Shown here piece by piece: positions 43,794 to 52,877 of a stretch of 64,000 nt of DNA. Origin of the DNA: Bacteroidia bacterium. Its GTDB lineage: Bacteria; Bacteroidota; Bacteroidia; UKL13-3. The DNA is taken from the NCBI GenBank assembly GCA_023151275.1, contig JAKLJI010000011.1, forward strand, positions 49,233 through 113,232, read 5' to 3'. The position numbers were made by a program, and so were the translations under genes. Below the pieces are notes generated by a model. It worked only from the letters and a program-made list of their open reading frames with translations, was not told where the DNA came from and did no database searches. Each line of letters opens with the position of its first letter. Position 1 is the stretch's first letter.

Positions 43794-45884
43794 ATGAAAA
43801 AGTCAATTTTGACTCTACTCGCCGCTTCTACCTTGTTGGTAGCTTGTAAAAAAGACCTGGTTAACAAATACGAAGAAAGCCAGGCTACTGTGACAGTTGA
43901 AAAGATGTCTGACATTAAAGTTCCTGCCGGATTCAAATGGGAACTTGCCAGCAATATTGAACTGACAGTATCAACGAGCGATGATCGTTTTACAGGAATG
44001 TACCACAAAGTGCTTGTTTATTCCGCCGACCCAAACAACGGTGGTGTTAAAATGGCCGAAGGTTCTGTTAAAGTGGGTAGCCCATTCGTTACCATTCTTC
44101 AAACTCCTACTACGATTAAAGAATACTACTTGGTAAAAATTGCTCCTGATGATTCAAAAATTATGGAGAAAGTAACTATTGCCAATGGAAAAGCTACTAC
44201 CAATATCACGTATAGCTTAAAGAAAAATTTAGGTAAAGCTGCTGGTCCAGATTGCACAAGCGGTTGCGGAACTGTTGTAAATAACCCTTCTGGTAACTTA
44301 ACCTATTCAAGTGGTGTTACTTGTTTAACAGGAAATATCAATATCTCAAAAATTACTTTGAACAATAGTGCAGTGGTTCGTATTTGTGGTACAGGTGTGG
44401 TTCGCGATTTAAAATTGAACGGAACTGCAAGTTCACAACTTATCTTTACTTCTACTGCTGTAATCAACTTCACTTCAAGCATTCCTGTTGATGGCAATAT
44501 TATCAACTACGGTACCCTTACTTCAAACAGCAATGCCAATATCAACATCAACTCCAATGGAACTTTTACCAACCACGGTTATGTTCATACTGGTAAAAAC
44601 TTCAACCCTAACGGTGCTTCAATCATTGTAAACAATGGTACAATTGAAGTGGATGAGAAATTGCTTCACAGCTCTGGTGCCGATTTCACCAACAACTGTA
44701 AATTGATTGTACACAACGATTTTGATAACAATGGTCTTTTCAAAAACTACGGTTATATCCGTTGCGACGAAGAAGTAACCATTCAAGGTGGTACTAACAA
44801 CGAATTCAAACAATACAACGGTGCTATGATTTCAACCAACGACATTCAGGTAAATGGTACTATCACCGGTTTTGGAACCGCTTCTTTGATTAAAGTTTCA
44901 GATAAATCAAAAGGCAATGCACAAGGTTTAATCAACGGTGCTCAGGTATTTTGCGATGCCAATGGAATTGAAGGTCCTTGGAATGCTTCTATCAGTGGTG
45001 GTGCTACTCAAAACTGTACATTAACCATTCCATTGAGCGCTTGTAACCCTGAAGGTAACAACAATGCAATTCAAAACGATGCCGACGGTGATGGCGTTGC
45101 CGATGCACAAGATTGCTATCCAAACGATGCTACTAAAGCATTTTGTAACAATGTTCCTACCGGTACACTTGCTTTTGAAGACCAATGGCCATTCACCGGC
45201 GACTACGATATGAATGACGTGGTTGTAAACTATTCTTACAATGTAATTACCGATGCTGCTAATAAAGTTGTTCGTGTAGAAGCTACTTATGTATTGCGTG
45301 CAACTGGTGGTTCTTTCCAAAACGGATTCGGAGTTCAGTTCCCTGTTAAGTATTCAAATGTATCAGGAGTAAGTGGTGCTACATTAGAAGAAAATCAATC
45401 TAAAGCTACTTTGATTGTATTCACCAACATGCACCAGCACAATTCACAATGGAATACTATTCCAAATGGTGGAACTTGTGCTCCAACAACTTTCAATGTT
45501 GCTTTCAACATCACAGATGGACCAACTTTGGCTGAATTTGGATTGAGCGCTTACAATCCATTCATTTGGAACGGAACAGCTGGATTTGGTCGTGGCTACG
45601 AAATTCACTTGCCTGGAAAACTTCCAACCAATTTAGCCGATAACGCTTTGTTTGGAACTGGCCGCGACGGTTCAGACTTGAACACCGGCGACACTTATGT
45701 ATCCAAAAACACTCGCTTCCCTTGGGCAATCAATATCCCTGCTAACTTCAATTATCCAATTGAAAAGGCAGATATCAACACTGCTTACACCAAATTTGCA
45801 ACTTGGGTAAGTTCAGGAGGAGCTCAGTTTACCAACTGGTACACCAATACCAGCGGTTACCGCAACGCAGCAAACATTTATTAA
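43794..45884 (+). CDS. LruC-domain lipoprotein 2
   Basis: A 696-aa paralogue of LruC protein 1 with the same order of parts: lipoprotein signal (LLAASTLLVAC, then KKDLVNKYEES), N-terminal beta domain (VEKMSDIKVPAGFKW), a long N-G-T-I-rich beta-helix-like region, an Asp-rich type-3-like stretch (DADGDGVADAQDCYPND) and the C-terminal LruC domain (TGTLAFEDQWPFTGDYDMND). The LruC domains of proteins 1 and 2 are nearly the same in sequence, while the middle parts are much more diverged, which suggests a tandem duplication followed by change in the exposed region. It has its own promoter and terminator. Confidence 0.85.
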   Translation: MKKSILTLLAASTLLVACKKDLVNKYEESQATVTVEKMSDIKVPAGFKWELASNIELTVSTSDDRFTGMYHKVLVYSADPNNGGVKMAEGSVKVGSPFVTILQTPTTIKEYYLVKIAPDDSKIMEKVTIANGKATTNITYSLKKNLGKAAGPDCTSGCGTVVNNPSGNLTYSSGVTCLTGNINISKITLNNSAVVRICGTGVVRDLKLNGTASSQLIFTSTAVINFTSSIPVDGNIINYGTLTSNSNANININSNGTFTNHGYVHTGKNFNPNGASIIVNNGTIEVDEKLLHSSGADFTNNCKLIVHNDFDNNGLFKNYGYIRCDEEVTIQGGTNNEFKQYNGAMISTNDIQVNGTITGFGTASLIKVSDKSKGNAQGLINGAQVFCDANGIEGPWNASISGGATQNCTLTIPLSACNPEGNNNAIQNDADGDGVADAQDCYPNDATKAFCNNVPTGTLAFEDQWPFTGDYDMNDVVVNYSYNVITDAANKVVRVEATYVLRATGGSFQNGFGVQFPVKYSNVSGVSGATLEENQSKATLIVFTNMHQHNSQWNTIPNGGTCAPTTFNVAFNITDGPTLAEFGLSAYNPFIWNGTAGFGRGYEIHLPGKLPTNLADNALFGTGRDGSDLNTGDTYVSKNTRFPWAINIPANFNYPIEKADINTAYTKFATWVSSGGAQFTNWYTNTSGYRNAANIY

Positions 45885-45908
45885 GCCCCGGCAAAACCAA
45901 CCTTTTTT

Positions 45909-45947
45909 AAAAAAAGAGGCTGTCTCAATAAGGCAGCCTCTTTTTTT
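45909..45947 (+). terminator. Terminator of LruC gene 2
   Basis: GAGGCTG and CAGCCTC form a stem with an 11-nt loop, followed by seven T. Confidence 0.85.
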
Positions 45948-45965
45948 GTTCAAAATGCAGCCATT

Positions 45966-45978
45966 TCCCAAATTGGGA
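45966..45978. promoter_or_regulatory. Palindrome TCCCAAATTGGGA upstream of LruC gene 3
   Basis: A perfect dyad nearly identical to the one before LruC gene 2. It is 242 bp before the next ATG, further away than the TTCATTTTGGGA motif at 46110. Confidence 0.4.
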
Positions 45979-46109
45979 GGGCGTTTTTTTTGCTCCAGAT
46001 TTGGGAATTCTTAATGGACTGGATGCTTTTTCTATTTTAAGTGTTTGGAATACAGTTGTTTAATGGTTTTTTGTGTCAATTTTCGTGCAAATTTTTCCAA
46101 TTAATTGGA

Positions 46110-46121
46110 TTCATTTTGGGA
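46110..46121 (+). promoter_or_regulatory. Upstream motif of LruC gene 3
   Basis: TTCATTTTGGGA, identical to the 12-mer upstream of LruC gene 1, is 110 bp before the ATG. Confidence 0.4.
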
Positions 46122-46219
46122 AGATGCCAACAAGCTGTGTTTAGTTAGGTGCTTGAAAATCATTGTGTTGCGTTTTTTGGCATCAAGTTGGCATAAGTAG
46201 GACAAAACCACTTAGAAAA

Positions 46220-48235
46220 ATGAAAAAGTCAATCATTCCAATTTTAGCTTCTCTTGCTTTATTAGGAGCTTGCAAAAAGGATCTGGTAGAAAAGTACAAC
46301 CAAAACGGCCAAAACCCGGTTATCAATGCTTCTGTTAGCAACATGAACGATTTGAAAGTTCCTGAAGGATTTAACTGGGCAACAACTCGCGTATATGATT
46401 TGAATATCGTTCTAAAATCAGCTGATGATAAAGCAGTAACCAATACACTGGTTAAATTCATGAACGATGGTTACGAGAACAAAGGTGCAACCTTACTCAA
46501 AACAGCAACCGACGAAGAGGGCAGAATTCAAGCCAAATTGATGTTGCCTTCATCTATGAAACAGTTGGTATTAAATACCACTTACCTTGGACTTCCAAAA
46601 GATATCATAATTGATTTGACGAATGAAACCATCAACCTTGAATTAGGTGGTACCAATTCTGCTCCAATCAATACCGTACCAAGTAAAATGCCAAGCCCTG
46701 TTGTTCTTGGAAAATCAAGCAGCAACAAATTCAATGTAGTACCTTCAAGCCGCACCTGGAATTCAAGTGGCGTGCCTAATTACAAAGAGGCTACAAACGA
46801 CGTTGTTTCACAGAGTTTACTTGCCAATATCGCTTCGGCTTTGCCAGAATCAGTACAACTGCCTTCAAATTCACCTATGCTTTCTGATGCAGCAGTACGT
46901 GTAATTCGTGTACGTGAATTGGCTGATGTGTATGTAACTTTTGTATCTGAAGGTGCCGGCTACAGAAACGTTTTGTTCTACTACACATACAATGAAAACA
47001 ATCCTCCTGCAAGCAAAAGTGCAATTGATAAGTACACTGTAATTTTCCCGAACACTTCATTGAACGGTTCAGGTGGAGGCTTAGCATCTGGAAATAAAGT
47101 ATTCCTGGGTCGTTTTCCTGCCGGTACAGTAATTGGATATGGTGTTGCAGCTGATGGTTGGAAAGGTGGTTCCCAAGGTTTCAATGGTGTTACAGAGGGT
47201 AACTGGTTGGTATTTGCTGATAAAAACCTGAATCCAGAAAGCAATGTGAATTTAAGACAACACATGGTTTTGTTGAATGACGTAGCCAATCACCGTTTCA
47301 TCATGGGCTTTGAAGATATCCGTCGCGATGACCAAGGCTGTGACCACGATTTTAACGATGTATTGTTCTATACAACTTCTAACCCTGTAACTGCAATTAA
47401 CGACGATAATGTAACTCCACTTCCACAAAAAGAAGATCAAGACAAAGACGGTGTTAGCGATAACGACGATGATTATCCAACTGATGCCAATAAAGCATTC
47501 AATAACCCAACAGGAACTGGTTCTATCGCATTTGAAGACCAATGGCCATCAACAGGTGATTATGATTTGAACGACGTGGTTATGAATTACAGCTACAACG
47601 TGGTTACCAATGCCCAAAACAAAGTAGTTCGTGTTGAAGGTGAATTGACCTTACGTGCAACTGGTGGTGCATTTGTAAACGGATTTGGAGTTCAGTTCCC
47701 TGTTGAACGCAACAAAGTAAGCGGAGTAAGCGGTGCAAGCCTGGAGGCAGGTCAATCAAAAGCAGTTTTGATTTTGTTTGAAAACATGCGCAACGAAATG
47801 ACTGCTTGGAATACCGTTCGCGGTGCTACTACAAGCCAGGAAAAAAAGTACAATATCGCATTTAATGTTTCAAACGGACCTTCACTTTCAACTTTCGGAC
47901 TGGGTGTTTACAATCCATTCATCTGGAACGGAAGCATGGGCAGAGGATATGAAATTCACTTGGTTAACCAATTACCAACTGATTTAGCAACTACTTCAGT
48001 TTTTGGAACAAACCGCGATGGTTCAAACCTGTCAAGTGGAAGCACTTATGTAAGCAAAAACAACCGTCTGCCATGGGCAATCCACACTCCAGCTAACTTC
48101 AGCTACCCGGTTGAAAAAGCGGATATCAACACTGCCTACCTCAAGTTTGCAGCATGGGTACAATCAGGTGGCAGCTTATTCACCGATTGGTACAGCAACG
48201 GTACCGGTTACCGCAACAACGAAAACATCTACTAA
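46220..48235 (+). CDS. LruC-domain lipoprotein 3 with DUF4114-like domain
   Basis: A 671-aa lipoprotein (signal IPILASLALLGAC). Its N-terminus (KKDLVEKYNQ, MNDLKVPEGFNW) and its C-terminal LruC domain (FEDQWPSTGDYDLNDVVMNY, PFIWNGSMGRGYEIHL) match proteins 1 and 2. In place of their beta-helix it has another segment: a carboxypeptidase-like or Ig-like strand set (NTLVKFMNDGYENKGATLL) and a DUF4114-type domain (VFLGRFPAGTVIGYGVAADG, ending in FEDIRRDDQGCDHDFNDVLF). An Asp-rich calcium-type stretch (DQDKDGVSDNDDDYPTD) follows. It is a domain-swapped paralogue. The ATG at 46220 gives the lipoprotein signal. Confidence 0.85.
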   Translation: MKKSIIPILASLALLGACKKDLVEKYNQNGQNPVINASVSNMNDLKVPEGFNWATTRVYDLNIVLKSADDKAVTNTLVKFMNDGYENKGATLLKTATDEEGRIQAKLMLPSSMKQLVLNTTYLGLPKDIIIDLTNETINLELGGTNSAPINTVPSKMPSPVVLGKSSSNKFNVVPSSRTWNSSGVPNYKEATNDVVSQSLLANIASALPESVQLPSNSPMLSDAAVRVIRVRELADVYVTFVSEGAGYRNVLFYYTYNENNPPASKSAIDKYTVIFPNTSLNGSGGGLASGNKVFLGRFPAGTVIGYGVAADGWKGGSQGFNGVTEGNWLVFADKNLNPESNVNLRQHMVLLNDVANHRFIMGFEDIRRDDQGCDHDFNDVLFYTTSNPVTAINDDNVTPLPQKEDQDKDGVSDNDDDYPTDANKAFNNPTGTGSIAFEDQWPSTGDYDLNDVVMNYSYNVVTNAQNKVVRVEGELTLRATGGAFVNGFGVQFPVERNKVSGVSGASLEAGQSKAVLILFENMRNEMTAWNTVRGATTSQEKKYNIAFNVSNGPSLSTFGLGVYNPFIWNGSMGRGYEIHLVNQLPTDLATTSVFGTNRDGSNLSSGSTYVSKNNRLPWAIHTPANFSYPVEKADINTAYLKFAAWVQSGGSLFTDWYSNGTGYRNNENIY

Positions 48236-48320
48236 GGTAGAATTAGCAAGCAACCAAATGGGCTCTCGCCCGACCTTTACAAACGGAGTTCGACTGGCTC
48301 CGATACAAAGTAAGACAGTC

Positions 48321-48351
48321 AAAAAGCACCCGGTTATGCCGGGTGTTTTTC
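48321..48351 (+). terminator. Terminator of LruC gene 3
   Basis: CACCCGG and CCGGGTG form a stem around TTATG, followed by TTTTT, about 90 bp after the stop. Confidence 0.8.
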
Positions 48352-48457
48352 GTTTGAGGGGTTTATATTGTTTACTCAAAAAGGCAAGTTTGGAACCTCA
48401 TAAACTTCAATTGCTTTTCCTAATAGCATGCAAAATAGCCGCAAGAATTTTACCCAA

Positions 48458-49378
48458 TTAATGAGCAGAACTTAATTCTTGGCTTAAAAGTTGGGCAACT
48501 TTAGCAATCAGAGCAGAACAGTGTTCTGCAGGTAGTATACTTTGGTTGATAAAAGCACTTATGAATAATCTACCCTCTGGAAGCTCCAGGTAACCAACAT
48601 CATTTAAGGCAATTACAGGACTGGTTTCGTCGAAATAAAAGGTTCCGGTTTTATGAACCACAGGGATTGACTTGGGCAAATCCCCCTTTAATCGATCTTG
48701 ACCTGTTGGTGTATCCCGCATCCAAGATGTGAGTAAATGGGTATGGGTTTGATTGAGCAATTTTCCATTGGCTAGCGCAAAAAGAAGCTCATTCATGCCT
48801 TCTGGAGTTGCTAGGTTTAAAGCAAGTCGTGAACTGTCCATATCCCGATAATGCGTTCCAACTTGTATTCCTTTCATGCCAAGTTTTAGGAGTATTTCCT
48901 GAGTTTTTTGAACCCCACCTAAAGCGTCAAGTTGCTTGTCGGTTGCAATATTATCGCTGTATTTGCACGAGTAAAGCAAACAGGTTTTGATTGTTGAAGT
49001 AAACGTATCTTCAACAGAATCACGCATGGGACTATAGCTTGGTGATTCGAGGTCTTTTTGGTTGAATTGAACTGTTTTAGAAAGATTGAGTTTTCCAGCT
49101 TCTACCTGAATAAAACAGGCAATTGCGATAGGGAGTTTAATGGTACTCATCGAAATAAAACCATCCTGGGAATGGTAGGAAAAAATGACTTGTTTTGTGT
49201 TGCTTCCCTTGGCTTGAAAATGAGCAGCAATGCCAATTTTAGCAGGAAATTCATCCAGTAATTTCTGCAATTTGACTTGAGTGGAATCGTGAATCTGGCC
49301 CTTTGCGTGGATTGAATTCAATAAGAAAATGCCACAAAATGCCAGAATAAACGGGCTGGAAAGAAGTTTTTGAATCAT
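48458..49378 (-). CDS. Class A beta-lactamase-like serine hydrolase
   Basis: A 306-aa secreted protein (signal ILAFCGIFLLNSIHA). Three of the four class A motifs are present: S78-x-x-K81 (SMSTIKLP), S141-D142-N143 (KYSDNIA) and K243-T244-G245 (VVHKTGTF). The omega-loop Glu (Glu166 in the usual numbering) is not apparent: the place where PER/CfxA-like enzymes have NEAQM reads THYRDM. Without it a class A enzyme deacylates badly, so this may be a weak beta-lactamase or a penicillin-binding protein. It resembles the A2 group of Bacteroidota. It diverges from the aminotransferase gene. Confidence 0.85.
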   Translation of the reverse strand: MIQKLLSSPFILAFCGIFLLNSIHAKGQIHDSTQVKLQKLLDEFPAKIGIAAHFQAKGSNTKQVIFSYHSQDGFISMSTIKLPIAIACFIQVEAGKLNLSKTVQFNQKDLESPSYSPMRDSVEDTFTSTIKTCLLYSCKYSDNIATDKQLDALGGVQKTQEILLKLGMKGIQVGTHYRDMDSSRLALNLATPEGMNELLFALANGKLLNQTHTHLLTSWMRDTPTGQDRLKGDLPKSIPVVHKTGTFYFDETSPVIALNDVGYLELPEGRLFISAFINQSILPAEHCSALIAKVAQLLSQELSSAH

Positions 49379-49450
49379 GCAACAAGGTAATCAAAAGCCC
49401 TCGGCGAATCAAAACAACGATGAAACGAAAAAAAAACTACTTTCGTCGCC

Positions 49451-50644
49451 ATGAAACTAGCCAAACGCGTTCATGCCATAAACGAACCTCAAACCATTGC
49501 CATGGCTAAAAAGGCAAGGGAACTAGCAGCTCAAGGACACCAGGTTATCAACCTAAGTCTTGGCGAACCCGATTTTTCTACGCCAGCACATATCAAAGAT
49601 GCGGCCATTTCGGCCATCCAAAATAACTTTTCCTATTATACACCGGTTGCAGGAATTCCGGATTTACGAGAGGCCATCTCAGCAAAATTTAAAAATCAAA
49701 ATGGCTTGAATTATGCTCCCGACCAGATTGTGGTTTCAACCGGAGCTAAGCATGCCATCATGAATGCCATTATGGCTTTGGTTGATGAAGGCGATGAGGT
49801 GTTAATTCCAACTCCTTATTGGGTGAGCTATTCTGAAATGGTGAAGCTAATGGGTGGAATTCCCGTGTTTATTCCGGGTACGCTTGAAAACGATTACAAA
49901 ATCACAGCCCAGCAATTGGAAGCGGCTATTAGCCCTAAATCGAGGCTGTTTATATTTTCATCTCCATGCAATCCAACCGGCTCGGTATTTAGTGCTGAAG
50001 AATTGGGAGCCTTGGTTGAGGTATTTCAAAAGCATCCGGAGATTGCCATCATTTCGGATGAGATTTACGAGTTCATCAATTACAAATCCAAACATGTAAG
50101 TATTGGAACTTTCCCGGGTATGCTTGAAAGAACAATCACCATCAACGGGCTTTCAAAAGGTTTTGCAATGACCGGATGGAGATTGGGCTATTTAGGTGCA
50201 CCAAAAGAAATTGCCATTGCCTGTGAAAAAATTCAAGGGCAATATACATCCGCAACTTCAGGCATCAGTCAGAAAGCTGCTGTTGCTGCATTGACAGGAG
50301 ATTTAGGTCCATCCCATGAAATGGTGAAGGCCTTTGCCCGTCGCAAAGAAATAATGCTTGAAGGATTGTCAGCTATATCGGGTTTGAAACTAAACAATCC
50401 GGATGGTGCATTTTATTTCTTCCCCGATATAAGCCATTTCCTGGGTAAGTTAACTCCCGAAGGGAAGCGCATCGAAACCGCTACAGATTTGTGCATGTAT
50501 TTGTTGCATTCGGTGTATGTTTCAACCGTTACCGGAGAGGCATTTGGTGCAAACAACTGCATCCGACTTTCCTATGCCACCTCCGATGAGTTGCTCAAAG
50601 AGGCATGTGTTCGTTTGAAGAAGGGTTTAGAGGCATTAACTTAA
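49451..50644 (+). CDS. PLP-dependent class I aminotransferase (AspC-like)
   Basis: A 397-aa enzyme transferring amino groups, probably between aspartate or a related amino acid and 2-oxoglutarate. Family I-beta/gamma landmarks are present: INLSLGEPDFSTP at the N-terminus, YYTPVAGIPDLREAI, FSSPCNPTGSVFS, the Asp-Tyr pair in ISDEIYEFI, and the PLP lysine in NGLSKGFAMTGWRLGY. The C-terminal arginine region reads NNCIRLSYATS. It is 66 bp upstream of the heptose kinase gene on the same strand, so a common transcript is possible. The exact donor is not known. Confidence 0.93.
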   Translation: MKLAKRVHAINEPQTIAMAKKARELAAQGHQVINLSLGEPDFSTPAHIKDAAISAIQNNFSYYTPVAGIPDLREAISAKFKNQNGLNYAPDQIVVSTGAKHAIMNAIMALVDEGDEVLIPTPYWVSYSEMVKLMGGIPVFIPGTLENDYKITAQQLEAAISPKSRLFIFSSPCNPTGSVFSAEELGALVEVFQKHPEIAIISDEIYEFINYKSKHVSIGTFPGMLERTITINGLSKGFAMTGWRLGYLGAPKEIAIACEKIQGQYTSATSGISQKAAVAALTGDLGPSHEMVKAFARRKEIMLEGLSAISGLKLNNPDGAFYFFPDISHFLGKLTPEGKRIETATDLCMYLLHSVYVSTVTGEAFGANNCIRLSYATSDELLKEACVRLKKGLEALT

Positions 50645-50710
50645 AGCCTTGTCAATTCTTGTTGCTGGTATGTCGATTAATGGTTTGAATTCCTAACTTG
50701 CGCAACGATT

Positions 50711-51685
50711 ATGCAAGATACAATTTCGCGATTTGAGGGACTAAAGGTCCTGGTGATAGGTGATGTGATGATTGATGCTTATCAAATTGGAACGGTGGAG
50801 CGCATTTCTCCGGAAGCACCTGTTCCGGTTGTTGCTATCCGGGAAAAACAAAACAGATTGGGCGGTGCGGCTAATGTGGCCATGAACCTGGTTGCATTGG
50901 GAGCCAAGCCCATTTTATGTTCGGTGGTAGGAAACGACCCTGAGGCAGACGACCTAATTGCCATTTTGGATAAAGAGCATATTTCGGTGGCAGGAATTGT
51001 AAAGTCTGCGGAGCGGATTACAACCACCAAAACTCGGGTAATGGCCAATACCCACCAATTGTTACGTATCGACCAAGAGATTACAACTCCTTTGTCTGAA
51101 TACGACACTTACGTATTTGCCCAAAAAATCATCAAAGATATTTTGCCGGCTTGCGATGTGGTTATCTTTGAGGATTACGACAAGGGTGTTATTACTCCGG
51201 GTTTGATTGAGCAGCTTGTTACAGAAGCCCACAGATTGGGCAAGAAAGTGGCTGTTGACCCGAAGAAAAGGAATTTCCTAAACTACCACAAAGTGGATTT
51301 GTTCAAGCCCAATCTCAAGGAATTAAAAGAAGGATTCAAGAGGGATGTTGACCCATCGGACAAAGCCTCTTTTGAGCAGGCTGTAAAGGAATTGATGGAA
51401 TCCATGCAGTTGAAAAACATCATGGTAACACTCAGTGAACGCGGGGTTATGATTTCAGACGGGGAGAACTTTGAATACATGCCGGCGCATATTCGCAAGA
51501 TTGCAGATGTAAGCGGAGCAGGTGATACTGTGATAAGTGTTGCAGCTTTGTGCTTGGCCTTGGGATTAAAGAATAGAGAGATTGCAGGATTGGCAAATCT
51601 GGCAGGTGGGTTGGTATGTGAAGAAGTTGGCGTTGTGCCGGTAAATAAAGATTTACTTCGTCGTGAGGCGAATTCAATCGAATAG
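50711..51685 (+). CDS. hldA: D-glycero-beta-D-manno-heptose-7-phosphate kinase
   Basis: A 324-aa PfkB/ribokinase-fold kinase. It phosphorylates heptose 7-phosphate at O-1 in the route to ADP-heptose for lipopolysaccharide core. The RfaE1/HldE-N pattern is clear: VLVIGDVMIDAYQIGTVERI, SPEAPVPVV, NRLGGAANVAMNL, TTTKTRVMANTHQLLRID and the catalytic GAGDTVISVAAL near the C-terminus. There is no nucleotidyltransferase half, so the HldE-C activity must be encoded elsewhere. It acts in the cytoplasm. Confidence 0.9.
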   Translation: MQDTISRFEGLKVLVIGDVMIDAYQIGTVERISPEAPVPVVAIREKQNRLGGAANVAMNLVALGAKPILCSVVGNDPEADDLIAILDKEHISVAGIVKSAERITTTKTRVMANTHQLLRIDQEITTPLSEYDTYVFAQKIIKDILPACDVVIFEDYDKGVITPGLIEQLVTEAHRLGKKVAVDPKKRNFLNYHKVDLFKPNLKELKEGFKRDVDPSDKASFEQAVKELMESMQLKNIMVTLSERGVMISDGENFEYMPAHIRKIADVSGAGDTVISVAALCLALGLKNREIAGLANLAGGLVCEEVGVVPVNKDLLRREANSIE

Positions 51686-52251
51686 TTAGTTTTTCCTCAA
51701 AAAGTCATAATTTACGGATTGAAGTTCTCGTTCAAGATTTCAACTTGTCTCTAAAATCTAGACTTCCATTTATTTACTTATTGATGACATTTAACGTCTG
51801 AGGTGTTTAGTTTTTTTCTGCTGTAACTTTTGTAGCCAAAAGTCACCAAAAGCTTTTCCTGTTTCCCGGATTAACCGGGATCACCCTACAGGCCTACCTC
51901 GGCCAAAATCCCTCCCTGCCTTTTTCCCGAAATAAAACGGGACAGCCCGGCCCACGGATTTCGTCCGCACGCATCCAAAGATTCCGCCTATGCGGAACTG
52001 CCATCCCAAGATCCCGATTTCTTCGGGAACAGGAAAGTTCCGACTCACAACTTAAGCGAGTCTCAATTTATAGATTCTAGAATTCTATGCAAAATGACAA
52101 CCATTAGTGCATTCGAAATTAGGGGCCGTTTTTGTTAACTAATTTGCAAAGTTATTTTGTGCTCGTATGATTTCCTTGCAAACTAGTTTTGGCCCTTTTC
52201 GACTTAATAAAATTAAATTCAGTTCCTTGAAGACTTTTGAGGGTTGATTAA
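51686..52251. other. 566-bp intergenic region with GC-rich hairpin cluster
   Basis: No gene is seen. From about 51830 to 52040 the sequence is GC-rich and holds four short dyads: TCCCGGATTAACCGGGA (51864), TCCCGAAATAAAACGGGA (51925), TTCCGCCTATGCGGAA (51982) and TCCCGATTTCTTCGGGA (52012). The remainder is AT-rich and unremarkable. Confidence 0.6.
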
Positions 52252-52743
52252 TTACTGACCCAATTCTTCAAAGAATCCGGTTTGTTTGTTTTTTCGGCAA
52301 TTGTTCCAATCGTAGTAACGGCCATTCATGGCTACGTAAATTCCTTCGGGCAAACTTTGGGCAAATGCCAATGCAGAACCCAAATTAAAAAGCCCGTCGC
52401 TTGAACCAAATTTGTAAGGAATCATGGCACCGGTAATGACAACCGTTTTTCCCTGAACACGGTCGGCCAAAAACTTGGCTGTTTCAGTCATGGTATCGGT
52501 TCCGTGGGTAATTACAATTTTGTTTTCCTCGCAGCGCAAGCAGTTTTCTGCAATCAATTGCCTGTCATGTTCCGTCATTTCCAAGCTGTCAATCAACATC
52601 AAGGTTCTAACCGGGGTATCTACCTTTGATCTTCCCAGACTTAAAATTTCCTGGATATGGGTATCCTTGAAAAACAGCTGGCCGGTAAGTTCATTGTATT
52701 CCTTATCAAAAGTACCGCCTGTAACAAAAATGCGAACGCTCAT
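52252..52743 (-). CDS. Short asparaginase (N-terminal domain only)
   Basis: A 163-aa protein corresponding to the N-terminal catalytic domain of L-asparaginases. The nucleophile motif is FVTGGTFDKEYNE (Thr in TGGTF) and the second motif is VITHGTDTMTETAKFLA. GKTVVITGAMIPYKFGSSDG follows, as in the family. The usual C-terminal domain (about 150 residues) is missing; stand-alone short versions are known in several bacteria, so this may be complete rather than truncated. It would hydrolyse asparagine or a related amide. The ATG at 52743 begins the family pattern; the longer frame overlaps the divergent T9SS gene. Confidence 0.8.
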   Translation of the reverse strand: MSVRIFVTGGTFDKEYNELTGQLFFKDTHIQEILSLGRSKVDTPVRTLMLIDSLEMTEHDRQLIAENCLRCEENKIVITHGTDTMTETAKFLADRVQGKTVVITGAMIPYKFGSSDGLFNLGSALAFAQSLPEGIYVAMNGRYYDWNNCRKNKQTGFFEELGQ

Positions 52744-52865
52744 GCTGCGAAGTAAAGAAATCGAATTGAAATTCTTAGTGCCGAAGCTGGATAAAGGAAT
52801 GGTTAAATCCACATTTGGTGGTAAAAACCCCCTCAAAAGAAAGGCGGAAATTGAATTCGACTGCC

Positions 52866-52873
52866 TACATTTG
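52866..52873 (+). promoter_or_regulatory. Candidate -7 box (TACATTTG)
   Basis: A perfect TAnnTTTG that ends only 4 bp before the ATG of the T9SS protein gene, implying a nearly leaderless transcript, or chance. No -33 box is seen. Confidence 0.3.
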
Positions 52874-52877
52874 CCAC

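Noticed and set aside
48240..48320. A tRNA-like T-arm (GGAGTTCGACTGGCTCC)
   Set aside because: The stem and loop sizes do not fit, and no acceptor, D-arm or anticodon arm is found around it.
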